From the NCBI RefSeq assembly GCF_031569985.1, contig NZ_JAMQKA010000031.1, positions 6,502-70,501 on the forward strand: a stretch of 64,000 nucleotides of DNA. Direction: 5' to 3'. Position numbers and translations under genes: made by a program. The notes under the pieces were generated by a model. The model saw only the letters and a list, made by a program, of their open reading frames with translations. It was not told where the DNA came from and did not search any database. Positions 35,543 to 43,926 of this stretch are shown one piece after another. The stretch comes from JAMQKA01 sp031569985 (lineage in GTDB: Bacteria > Bacteroidota > Rhodothermia > Balneolales > Balneolaceae). Every line of letters starts with the position of its first letter. The stretch's first letter is position 1.

Positions 35543-37045
35543 CTACCTGATCCCCTTATAGTTTCCGTAATACACTTCATTTGATCTCAGCTGCTGTTTG
35601 AAATCATGGATCTCGGTGTCTTCATCAATAACCACACACTCAACACCCAGCATCTCGGAAAAATCCCGAATATGGTCTACTTGCAAACTCTGGCTGTATG
35701 AAGTATGATGCGCGCCACCGGCCAGTATCCATGCCTTGGCCGCAGTTTTAAGTCCCGGTTGGGGATCCCATAACACGCGCGCCACCGGCAGGTTGGGCAG
35801 ATCAGGAGTTTCTACCGCTTCAACCTTGTTCACCAACAGGCGGTACCGATTCCCCAGGTCGACCAGGGAAACGTTCAGCGCATCACCGGCCGGGGCGTTG
35901 AATACCAGTCGCGCCGGGTCTGATTTATCACCAATTGAGAGCGGATGTACCTCCAGTGAGGGCGTTCCATCTGTTATTGAGGGACATATCTCCAGCATGT
36001 GAGCCCCAAGCACCTGCATCTGGTCGGGATTGAAATGATAGGTGTAGTCCTCCATGAACGAGGTCCCACCCTCTAATCCATCGGCCATCACCTTGGTGGT
36101 ACGAACCAAGGCTGCGGTCTTCCAGTCACCCTCGGCACCAAAACCATAGCCCTGTTCCATAAGTCGTTGAACACCCAGACCGGGCAGTTGCTCGAGGCCG
36201 TGCAGGTCTTCAAATGTGGTGGTAAAAGCGCTGAATCCCCCCTCTTCCAGAAAAGCTTTGATTCCCAGTTCAATCCGTGCCGCTTCCTTTACAGCGTTAT
36301 TGAAATGGTCATCTGATAGGTCATCAGAAGCTATTTTATACTGCTCTTGATACTCATCAACCAGGTTTTCCAGATCACTGTCAGCAACACTGTTTACATA
36401 TTCAACCAGGTCGCCGACCCCGTAGCCCCTGACATCCATACCCAGCTGTACCTGCGCAGTCACTTTGTCGCCTTCGGTCACGGCCACATTCCGCATATTA
36501 TCGCCAAAGCGTGCCAACTTCATGTTTGCAAGCTCATCTTTACCAATAGCGGCCCGGGTCCAGGTTTCCAATTCTTCGATAACTTCGGGATCCTGCCAGT
36601 GACCTACAATCACCTTCCGGTCGATTCCCATTAAGGTATTGATAAACCCGAACTCCCTGCCGCCGTGAGCCGACTGGTTGAGGTTCATAAAATCCATGTC
36701 AATCTCTTCCCAGGGGATATCGCGGTTAAACTGGGTATGCAGGTGTACAAATGGTTTGTCCAAAATTTTGAGCCCAGAGATCCACATCTTAGCCGGCGAA
36801 AACGTGTGCATCCAGGTTATCAGTCCTATACAGTTGTCCGAACTGTTAGCCTCGCGGCACAACCGCTGTATGGCATCAGAAGTGGTGAGTACTGATTTAA
36901 AAACTATTTGAACAGGGGATTGAATATCTTCGGCAAGACCTGCCGTTACTTTTTTTGAATGCTCCTCTACCTGTTTTAGGGTTTCTTCACCATACAGGTG
37001 TTGACTACCGGTGATAAACCAGATCTCTTTCTGTGCTTGACTCAT
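35543..37045 (-). CDS. araA: L-arabinose isomerase
   Basis: The 500-residue cytoplasmic enzyme converts L-arabinose to L-ribulose. It is full length and collinear with characterised AraA proteins. The Mn-site residues are in EGDWKTAALVR, SFMEDYTYHFNP, LGAHMLEICPSI and AGGAHHTSYS. The N-terminus FITGSQHLYGEETLKQVEEH is diagnostic. It is third in the order araB-araD-araA; the 239-bp gap to araD holds an inverted repeat (37096-37254), so araA may have partly independent expression. Confidence 0.97.
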   Translation of the reverse strand: MSQAQKEIWFITGSQHLYGEETLKQVEEHSKKVTAGLAEDIQSPVQIVFKSVLTTSDAIQRLCREANSSDNCIGLITWMHTFSPAKMWISGLKILDKPFVHLHTQFNRDIPWEEIDMDFMNLNQSAHGGREFGFINTLMGIDRKVIVGHWQDPEVIEELETWTRAAIGKDELANMKLARFGDNMRNVAVTEGDKVTAQVQLGMDVRGYGVGDLVEYVNSVADSDLENLVDEYQEQYKIASDDLSDDHFNNAVKEAARIELGIKAFLEEGGFSAFTTTFEDLHGLEQLPGLGVQRLMEQGYGFGAEGDWKTAALVRTTKVMADGLEGGTSFMEDYTYHFNPDQMQVLGAHMLEICPSITDGTPSLEVHPLSIGDKSDPARLVFNAPAGDALNVSLVDLGNRYRLLVNKVEAVETPDLPNLPVARVLWDPQPGLKTAAKAWILAGGAHHTSYSQSLQVDHIRDFSEMLGVECVVIDEDTEIHDFKQQLRSNEVYYGNYKGIR

Positions 37046-37095
37046 AAATTGTGTCTAAATTTTTTCATTAGTTAAATCAGAATTCTGCTTGCAGA

Positions 37096-37254
37096 ACTCA
37101 ACCCACACCATCCCACTGAAGCGGGACAACGATCCCCTCCGAGGAGGGGACATACATTAGCCAAATTGTCAATAAGTAAACACCAACTTAAAAAGGCAGA
37201 GTTATTCCCCTCCCACGGAGGGGTGCCGCAGCGTAGCAAGGCGGAGTGGGTTCA
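37096..37254. repeat. Inverted-repeat element E between araD and araA
   Basis: AACTCAACCCACAC...CCCCTCCGAGGAGGGG on the left is mirrored by CCCCTCCCACGGAGGGG...GGCGGAGTGGGTTC on the right. The right half matches, inverted, 63557-63604. It interrupts the ara operon without coding. Confidence 0.7.
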
Positions 37255-37284
37255 CAGAGACTATTTTAGTTTCTCTTTCCCCCA

Positions 37285-37986
37285 TCATTCCTGTCCGTAG
37301 TAGGCCTTATCGCCATGCTTGCGTTCCCAATGTTTTTGAATCAGGGTATCTTTCAACCGGGGAGCATCGGGACGAATCTGTAGTGAGAGGTACGCCATCT
37401 TGGCCACCTCTTCCAATACTGCGCTGTTATAAACCGCCTTTTCTGCAGTCTTTCCCCATGAGAACGGCGCATGATTCGCCACGAGCACCATTTCGACCTC
37501 TTCATATGAGAGATCACGATCTTTAAACGCATTTATGATTTGATAGCCGGTCTGTTCCTCGTAATCTCCTTTGATCATCTCGTCACTCATGACCGGGGCG
37601 CACGGAATATCTTTGGTGAGATGATCGGCATGGGTGGTTCCCATAATGGGAATATCCTGCTGGGTTTGCGCCCAGGCCGTACCATAAGTTGAATGTGTGT
37701 GAACAATGCCACCGATATTTTCCCAGTGCTTGTACAAAACAGCATGGGTTTCGGTATCTGAGGAGGGGCGCATGTCTCCTTCAACGACGTTGGCGTCGAA
37801 ATCAACAATGACAATATCTTCCGGGTTGAGCTTCTTGTAGGGCACTCCACTCGGCTTGATGGCAAACACTTCGCGTTCGCGGTCTACTGCACTGGCGTTG
37901 CCGAATGTGAACAGCACCAGGTCCAGCTCGGGTAGCCGCATATTACTTTCATAAGCGATTTCCTTGAGTTCCTTAAACTCACTCAT
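37285..37986 (-). CDS. araD: L-ribulose-5-phosphate 4-epimerase
   Basis: The 233-residue class II aldolase-family enzyme converts L-ribulose 5-phosphate to D-xylulose 5-phosphate. Zn ligands are visible in GGIVHTHSTYGTAWAQ (two His) and in NHAPFSWGKTAEKAVYNS (third His). FGNASAVDRE and KPSGVPYKKLNPEDIVIVDF are the substrate-phosphate regions. Its ATG overlaps the araB stop by 4 bp (ATGA), a sign of translational coupling. Length is normal. Confidence 0.97.
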   Translation of the reverse strand: MSEFKELKEIAYESNMRLPELDLVLFTFGNASAVDREREVFAIKPSGVPYKKLNPEDIVIVDFDANVVEGDMRPSSDTETHAVLYKHWENIGGIVHTHSTYGTAWAQTQQDIPIMGTTHADHLTKDIPCAPVMSDEMIKGDYEEQTGYQIINAFKDRDLSYEEVEMVLVANHAPFSWGKTAEKAVYNSAVLEEVAKMAYLSLQIRPDAPRLKDTLIQKHWERKHGDKAYYGQE

Positions 37987-39689
37987 TGAGAAATTTTCTC
38001 CTGTTTGTATTGCTTTTCAATTCGATTTTCAATGAAATTTCCAAGAGACAGGTACCGCTGATAGAGATCTTCATAAGCCTGCACCTTATCCGGTTCGGGT
38101 TCATAAACCTCTCCAAAGCCGTTGCCCATCGACTCCTTGGCCTTTGAAACACTCTCAAATGATCCCGCTGCAGTGGCAGCAAACATCGCCGCACCACGTG
38201 CACAAACCTGGTCCGATTTGGCTATCTTGATCGGCATATCCAGGATATTTGCCAACGTTTGCATAACAAAAGGGGATTTCTTCGCTACGCCACCGAGGCC
38301 GATGATACCCTCGATGCGGATATCCTCATCGCGGAACCGTTCGACAATCGCCTTGGCCCCGAAACAGGTAGCTTCCACGAGGGCTTTGAACACTTTCGCC
38401 GCATCGCTGCCCAGATCGAGGCCTTCAATAGTCCCTTTGAGCAGCTGATTGGCATCGGGCGTTCGGCGACCATTCAGCCAGTCGAGAGCAACAATACCGG
38501 TGTCAACAGTTTCTATGTTAGATGCTTTTTCGGTTAATACGGGAAGCAGCTTGTTTTCCGCTTCTTTAATCAACGATTGCTTCTGCTCATCAGACAACAG
38601 GTCGCTCTGGCTAATCAACTCCTTGAATGGATCCAGTATCAAATCCCTGAACCAGGCATACACATCTCCAAAAGCGGACTGCCCAGCCTCAAGGCCCACC
38701 ATGCCCGGGATAACCGAGCCGTCAACCTGGCCGCAAATGCCCTGCACAAGATTGTCCTGTACGTCTTCATAAGGAGCCACCAGGATATCACAGGTTGAAG
38801 TGCCCATCACTTTGCTGAGAAAATAGGGCTCAATCTCGCCGCCTACTGCTCCCATATGGGCATCAAAAGCTCCCACTGCTATGACAACATCCTCCGGCAG
38901 GCCGAGCTTTTCCGCCCACTCTTTTGAGATGGTGCCGGCCGGTTCATCAGAAGTGAACGTTTTTTCGAACAACCGCTCCAGAACCCCGGCCAACAGCGGA
39001 TCCAGCTTGGTCAGAAATTCTTCACTGGGGAGTCCATCAAATTCTTCGTGCCAAAGTGCTTTGTGTCCCGCTGCACAACGGCTGCGTTTCATCTTGTGGA
39101 CATCAGTTTCACCGGTAAGCTCGTAGGGAATCCAGTCGCAAAGTTCGACCCAGGAATAGGCCGCATCGCGAATCGTCTCATCTTTGCGGAGCGTGTGTAG
39201 CATTTTGGCCCAGAACCATTCGGAGGAATATATCCCACCAACATACTTGGTGTAGTCCTGACCGCCCCATGTTTTGGCTAACTCTGTAATTTCTTCAGCC
39301 TCTTGGACGGCTGTGTGATCCTTCCATAGAATGAACATCGCGTTGGGGTTTTCGGCGAAATTATCCTTAAGAGCAAGCGGTGTCCCCGACCGGTCGACTG
39401 CAACCGGTGTGGACCCGGTCGTGTCCACTGCAATTCCTTTGACTCGGCCAACTACTTCATCGGAAACACTAGACAAAACCTCCTTCAGCGTATTTTCGAG
39501 CCCCTCAAGATAGTCCAGCGGATGCTGCCTGAATTGGTTGGCGGCGCTATCACAGTACAAGCCTTTTTTCCAGCGAGAGTAGTGATGTACAGACTCTGCT
39601 AATTGATTCCCTTCAATATCAACGAGAACTGATCGTACAGAATCAGTCCCGTAATCAATTCCAATGACGCATTCATTCTCAGATTTCAT
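37983..39689 (-). CDS. araB: Ribulokinase
   Basis: The 568-residue FGGY-family kinase phosphorylates L-ribulose. The N-terminal IGIDYGTDSVRSVLVD ATPase motif, GIAVDTTGSTPVAVDRSG, VAVGAFDAHMGAVGG (catalytic Asp region), MGTSTCDILV and the C-terminal GIIGLGGVAKKSPFVMQTLA are all ribulokinase-like. It is the first gene of the ara operon, overlapping araD by 4 bp. A putative AraR operator lies 210 bp upstream (39899-39915). Confidence 0.97.
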   Translation of the reverse strand: MKSENECVIGIDYGTDSVRSVLVDIEGNQLAESVHHYSRWKKGLYCDSAANQFRQHPLDYLEGLENTLKEVLSSVSDEVVGRVKGIAVDTTGSTPVAVDRSGTPLALKDNFAENPNAMFILWKDHTAVQEAEEITELAKTWGGQDYTKYVGGIYSSEWFWAKMLHTLRKDETIRDAAYSWVELCDWIPYELTGETDVHKMKRSRCAAGHKALWHEEFDGLPSEEFLTKLDPLLAGVLERLFEKTFTSDEPAGTISKEWAEKLGLPEDVVIAVGAFDAHMGAVGGEIEPYFLSKVMGTSTCDILVAPYEDVQDNLVQGICGQVDGSVIPGMVGLEAGQSAFGDVYAWFRDLILDPFKELISQSDLLSDEQKQSLIKEAENKLLPVLTEKASNIETVDTGIVALDWLNGRRTPDANQLLKGTIEGLDLGSDAAKVFKALVEATCFGAKAIVERFRDEDIRIEGIIGLGGVAKKSPFVMQTLANILDMPIKIAKSDQVCARGAAMFAATAAGSFESVSKAKESMGNGFGEVYEPEPDKVQAYEDLYQRYLSLGNFIENRIEKQYKQEKISQ

Positions 39690-39898
39690 AGTTCCCTTTT
39701 ATTTTCCCACAAATTATACAAACCTGTTCCATCAATAACCTTTACCAGTTAGAAATAGCCTCAAGATTAAAGAATAGATGATCAAATAACGCTTCTATGA
39801 TCTCCGAATTCTGTGCATCCTGCTGGAATATATCCTCCCGCTGATTGAGCAGATATCGCAGATAACAAAACCTAACCGGTAAATAGGTTTATTAATAA

Positions 39899-39915
39899 GT
39901 GTAAATTAAACGCTT
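39899..39915. promoter_or_regulatory. Putative AraR operator upstream of araB
   Basis: GTGTAAATTAAACGCTT differs at only two positions from the site at 27863 and keeps the 7-nt spacing between half-sites. On the minus strand TAGGTTTTG (39874-39866) just downstream could be a weak -7 element. Confidence 0.55.
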
Positions 39916-40054
39916 TTCTTTTTCAGGTACAAATATTTCCTCGTTTAACTTCTCCAGACCCGAACCTAGAATTTCAACGGTTTAAAAACAAGATTTCCTC
40001 TGTTATCTCGATTCCAAATTATTTTGAGTTAGCCTTATCTCGAACACAGGTTAA

Positions 40055-40176
40055 TTAATAATCCCATGCTTGGTCCCTATGCTCTGCGTTGGGACCTGTT
40101 GGGACGCTCTGCGTCCAGTATAACCTAGGGTGCCACAGAGACGCGGTGTGTCAGAGGGGCTTCCGCCGCAGAGCGG
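40055..40176 (-). repeat. Dispersed repeat A, copy 2 (inverted)
   Basis: The reverse complement matches 1269-1390 over about 120 bp, including TATACTGGACGC, CAACAGGTCCCAACG and GGGATTATTAAT. It sits in the 1.5-kb gene-free stretch between araB and the DUF3823 gene. Confidence 0.8.
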
Positions 40177-40350
40177 AAATGGGTGGAAGAGTCGTCGGGC
40201 TACCCGGAATACTGCTAAATGCCGGTATGCCGGTCAGCGACCGGTTTTTGGCAGCTGGAAAGTTAGTGGTTCAAAAGAAAATCGTAATGACTGTTTATCT
40301 TGAACTCAGGTTATTGTAGGTATTCTTACTTGCCTCAGTTCATAAATATT

Positions 40351-40740
40351 AATCACTGTTGTCCGGTACACCTTTGATTGCCCTGCTTCTCATTCCTGCT
40401 GTTCATTTTTTTAGCGATGAAATCCGCCAGTGGATTGGGATGGGAGGTTTAATTTTCAGATTGGAGTCTTATTCCCTTTGTGGTATTCATTTTTTTATCG
40501 ATAAAAAAACGAATCAAAAAAATCGCCGGCTGAGCTAAAGCTGATCTGAAGGGCTCTGCGTTCCGCTAAAAAAATCATAGATTTTTTCTTCACGCTCCAC
40601 TCCGTTTCCTTCCGGGCGGTCACCTTTACCAAGGCCGGAGGGACTCAGTTCGTAATTGAGAATAAAGCAAGATTTTCTTTCTTAACGCCTCCACTTCTTT
40701 TGCCCCGGGCGGTTCATGAATCGCTAGACCGGGAATGATC
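40351..40740 (-). repeat. Dispersed repeat B, copy 1
   Basis: It aligns with 59260-59582: ACTGTTGTCC, CCTGCTTCTC, TGTTCATTTTTT, AAAAATCGCCGGC, CTGAAGGGCTC, AAAAAAATCAYAGATTTTTT, CCTTCCGGGCGGTCA and TTTACCAAGGCCGGA. The minus strand would read VKVTARKETEWSVKKKSMIF, so the element keeps a coding-like stretch though no intact gene. Confidence 0.7.
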
Positions 40741-40923
40741 AAAAATAGGGATTGTTCACTACCAAATATTTTTCCACGCCGAGAAGCTTTTAGCATCAGA
40801 TGGAAATCGAATCATTTCTGTTTGAGACTAGGAGTCTGTTGGACTTAGCCTAATCTACTGTTAACCATCCGGATTTGGCAGTTCCGTCCTATATCTGTGG
40901 AGCGATGGGTAGGCGGGGGACCT

Positions 40924-41105
40924 TCAGGCCTTAGACCTTCTGACTTTCGACTAAACTATCAACATCTCAACAACTCAACTGTTCAGCATCAGCCATGAGG
41001 GAAGAGAATTTAAATCATACTTCAACCTTCCAACCTTGGACTTTTAGACCTTCGACCTTCAACTCAACGCTTCAACATTTCAACACTTAAACAATTCAAC
41101 ATCAA
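40924..41105. repeat. Heptamer-periodic tract
   Basis: Two runs of ACCTTCN/CAACATY-type 7-mers flank about 40 bp of ordinary sequence. Part is nearly identical to 35450-35490. It lies downstream of the DUF3823 gene. 40741-40923 contains nothing I can name. Confidence 0.55.
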
Positions 41106-41112
41106 CATGATT

Positions 41113-41159
41113 GAATTCGAAATCTGCACATATAGCTAAATATGTGCAGATTCGAATTC
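41113..41159 (-). terminator. Long perfect hairpin downstream of the DUF3823 gene
   Basis: GAATTCGAATCTGCACATAT pairs with its mirror across a 6-nt loop, with a single bulged A. It lies 33 bp past the stop codon of the minus-strand gene. There is no strong T-run, so it may act with Rho, as an mRNA end stabiliser, or as a protein-binding site. Confidence 0.5.
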
Positions 41160-41191
41160 GGAAGACTTAAAAAGATTTAGAGCTCTTCAAA

Positions 41192-41917
41192 TCACTGTAA
41201 CATGATTTTATGAACCTTGGAGTACAATGCGTCTTCTTTACCGTCAATTTCAACCGCAATGCGTGCAAAAACATATTCGCGGTTTGCGAGGTCTTCCGGC
41301 AGCGCACTCAGCGGAGGGGAATATGTATTCGCCCCATTTTCATCAATCTGATAAGGATTTTGCGGATCCCCAGTTTCACTGATCTGATTCCAGAAAAAGG
41401 AATTTTGTTGGATGCTGGTGAATCGCCCCGTACCAATGAAGAGCGTAACCCACGTTATATTGCGTGAGTCGTTTACCTCTTCAAGCGTAAAATCGGCAAC
41501 AATCTCACTGCCATCGAGCCTGATATCGGAACTTGCCACTTTGTAGAACGGCTCTACTTCGAACTGCATGTCTTTACTGCCGCTCAGTTCGAATTCCGTT
41601 GTATCTGTATTTGTAACCCAGGGTCCATCGCCAACCAGCTGAGTCATCTTATACTGTCCTTCAAAGAGTGAAGATGAGAATGTCCCATCCTGTCCCACTT
41701 CGACCGGTATTTTTTCGTAATCGGTGTAGCCGTCTTCCCAGATTTCCAGTTCAACAGCTCCACTGCGAAGTTGCAGGGTATCGCCGTCGTGAACGACAGC
41801 CCCTGTAAGGGTTGATTTAGGTTTATCGTAATTGTCGAACTCGGTAAGTCCACATCCGGCGACTGTTACCAGCACAGCCCCGAATATTATCGTTGATATA
41901 ATGGTTGTAAACTTCAT
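41192..41917 (-). CDS. DUF3823 lipoprotein of the second SusCD unit
   Basis: The 241-residue lipoprotein (TVAGCGLTEF) has the features of DUF3823: a first Ig-like domain (KSTLTGAVVHDGDTLQLRSG, EGQYKMTQLVGDGPWV) and a second domain (SSDIRLDGSEIVADFTLEEV, NITWVTLFIG). Members usually lie downstream of SusD and are thought to be surface glycan-binding proteins, comparable to SusE/SusF in position. It follows susD by 30 bp and closes the operon. Confidence 0.85.
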   Translation of the reverse strand: MKFTTIISTIIFGAVLVTVAGCGLTEFDNYDKPKSTLTGAVVHDGDTLQLRSGAVELEIWEDGYTDYEKIPVEVGQDGTFSSSLFEGQYKMTQLVGDGPWVTNTDTTEFELSGSKDMQFEVEPFYKVASSDIRLDGSEIVADFTLEEVNDSRNITWVTLFIGTGRFTSIQQNSFFWNQISETGDPQNPYQIDENGANTYSPPLSALPEDLANREYVFARIAVEIDGKEDALYSKVHKIMLQ

Positions 41918-41947
41918 AACGCAAGATTTTTTGAATGAGCAATTATG

Positions 41948-43888
41948 TTAGTGGAACGGGTTCTGTACAAGCTCGGGATTGTTATTGATGGCATCCTGTG
42001 GAATACGCGCATAGTAGTTTGCCATCTGGAACCAACGGGCGTTTACAAAGCTTGGTGCCTGTGGTCCTATTTTGTCAAACACATACTTCCCGTGCATTGG
42101 TGTACCCGGACGATATACCCTGTATGGGTACAGCGCAGCAACATTTGCCGTCGGGTTTGAATCGTCACCGTTCCAAACCTGGTGTGCTCTTCTCCAGCGG
42201 ATGAGATCCCAGAGTCGGTGACCTTCAAACGCCAGTTCAATGCGGCGTTCATTCATAATAGTTTCGAAATCGATGGAGGAACCATCCAGCATACCACTCT
42301 GCTCAAAGCCAGCACGTTCACGCAGTACGTTGATGTAGTCGGCTGCATCCTGTGCTGTAGCGGAACCGCCCAGCTGGCTCAGTTGATACGCTGCTTCGGC
42401 GGCATTCAGGTACATTTCCGACAAACGCATACGTACCCACCATGTATCACTCTGGGTACCACGCGTGCTCGCTCCAGTGGTATTATCCACAAACTTGCGC
42501 AGGTAAAAACCACTGGCACTTACGTTCTGAACCGTACGATGAGGTCCTCCTCCCGCGGTCAGGGTCCAGTCAACCTCGGGACCACCCTCTTCTCCTGAAT
42601 ATGTGGAGCCGAGAGCACTTCCCTCTACGGTCTCATAGGAACCCGAGCTGGTATTCCAGACTTTAACACCTGCCTGCATTGGAACTGATTGTCCCCGAAA
42701 ACTTTCACCGGGTACAATAACAGTCCCATCCATGCGACCATCTTTGCCTTCGAAGATCTCCCCAACACTATCGTAGTAGACATAATCACCGGTAGTGGCA
42801 TCGCGCGTTTGTAGTTCGCCCGAACTGCCATCTACATAGGGATACGCTTCAATGAGCCCGAGTCCGGGTGTCAGAGAGGATGAATCCAGGTTATCCTCAC
42901 GGATCGGTCTCGGTATATTGAAATAGGTAAACAGGTGACGGCGGTCTGCTGATGCCATGAAATCTTCGGCAAAGATAACTTCGTTATTACCATCCTTTAC
43001 CGTAACAGCCTGGTAAAAGTTCGCTCCCGGATCACCCGACACACCGTTATAGAGTGTGTTTGGGCTGTTTTGAATAACTTCTTCTGCAGCTGCGAGCGCT
43101 TCCTCATAATACCCTTGCGCCATTTCGCCCGGGATACCGACGAGACGTCCGCCATCTTCATTTTCAAGCGTTATCGGCTGGCTCATCCTGCTGTTGTGAT
43201 AAGCGACAGAACCGGCATACAACATCGTCCGGCTTTTGAGTGCCAGGGCTGTATACTTATTGGCTCGTGTCTGGCTGCCGGCATTATGACCCAGGCTGTC
43301 CTGGATGGCATCGAGCTCGCTGCCGATAAAGTTATAGATCTCGGCTTCGGTACTACGCGGAATCTGAACTGATGAGGGATCACCGCTGAAGTCATACTCC
43401 AGGGTTTCCGTAACCAGTGGTACTCCGCCCATTCGCTTCACATGCTGGAAATAGACCCAGGCCCTGAGAAACCGAAGTTCCGCCTTGAATTGGTTTTTCT
43501 GATCCGGATCCAGTTCAGTGGAATACTGGTCGATATTCTCAATCGCCAGGTTGAGATCACGAATCAGGTCGTAATCCCACAGAGCCCACCAAGTGGTCCC
43601 GTAGTTCTCAATATTAAGCAGACCGTCTCGGTTTTCCTGGCCAGACCACATGGCGTTGGTAAAGAGGGCAAATTCTGCCCATCCCTGCCCCTGACCGTCT
43701 GTCAACGAATGGAAACGGGGGAGCCGATCGTAGTAGTTGGCTAACAGGCCCTCAATCATCTCGGGGTCATTCCAGACCTGTTCTTCCGTAATGATACTCT
43801 CTGGCTCACGAACAAGCCAGTCACCATCACATCCTGTCATGGCAAACAGGAGTACAAACAATAGTGTATATCTGTTTAATGATTTCAT
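41948..43888 (-). CDS. SusD/RagB-family outer-membrane glycan-binding lipoprotein (pair 2)
   Basis: The protein (about 646 residues) has a lipobox (FAMTGCDGDW). The start at 43888 gives a clean signal peptide; in-frame ATGs at 43903 and 43927 would overlap or abut the susC stop. SusD features are FLRAWVYFQHVKRMGGVPLV and the C-terminal IDFETIMNERRIELAFEGHR, LWDLIRWRRAHQVWNG and YYARIPQDAINNNPELVQNP. It is downstream of an STN-less SusC and lies between AraR-type operator and DUF3823, so arabinose-oligosaccharide binding is likely by context. Confidence 0.9.
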   Translation of the reverse strand: MKSLNRYTLLFVLLFAMTGCDGDWLVREPESIITEEQVWNDPEMIEGLLANYYDRLPRFHSLTDGQGQGWAEFALFTNAMWSGQENRDGLLNIENYGTTWWALWDYDLIRDLNLAIENIDQYSTELDPDQKNQFKAELRFLRAWVYFQHVKRMGGVPLVTETLEYDFSGDPSSVQIPRSTEAEIYNFIGSELDAIQDSLGHNAGSQTRANKYTALALKSRTMLYAGSVAYHNSRMSQPITLENEDGGRLVGIPGEMAQGYYEEALAAAEEVIQNSPNTLYNGVSGDPGANFYQAVTVKDGNNEVIFAEDFMASADRRHLFTYFNIPRPIREDNLDSSSLTPGLGLIEAYPYVDGSSGELQTRDATTGDYVYYDSVGEIFEGKDGRMDGTVIVPGESFRGQSVPMQAGVKVWNTSSGSYETVEGSALGSTYSGEEGGPEVDWTLTAGGGPHRTVQNVSASGFYLRKFVDNTTGASTRGTQSDTWWVRMRLSEMYLNAAEAAYQLSQLGGSATAQDAADYINVLRERAGFEQSGMLDGSSIDFETIMNERRIELAFEGHRLWDLIRWRRAHQVWNGDDSNPTANVAALYPYRVYRPGTPMHGKYVFDKIGPQAPSFVNARWFQMANYYARIPQDAINNNPELVQNPFH

Positions 43889-43926
43889 AATCAAATTTCT
43901 CATCCTTTTATATCCTTGAATTTCCA

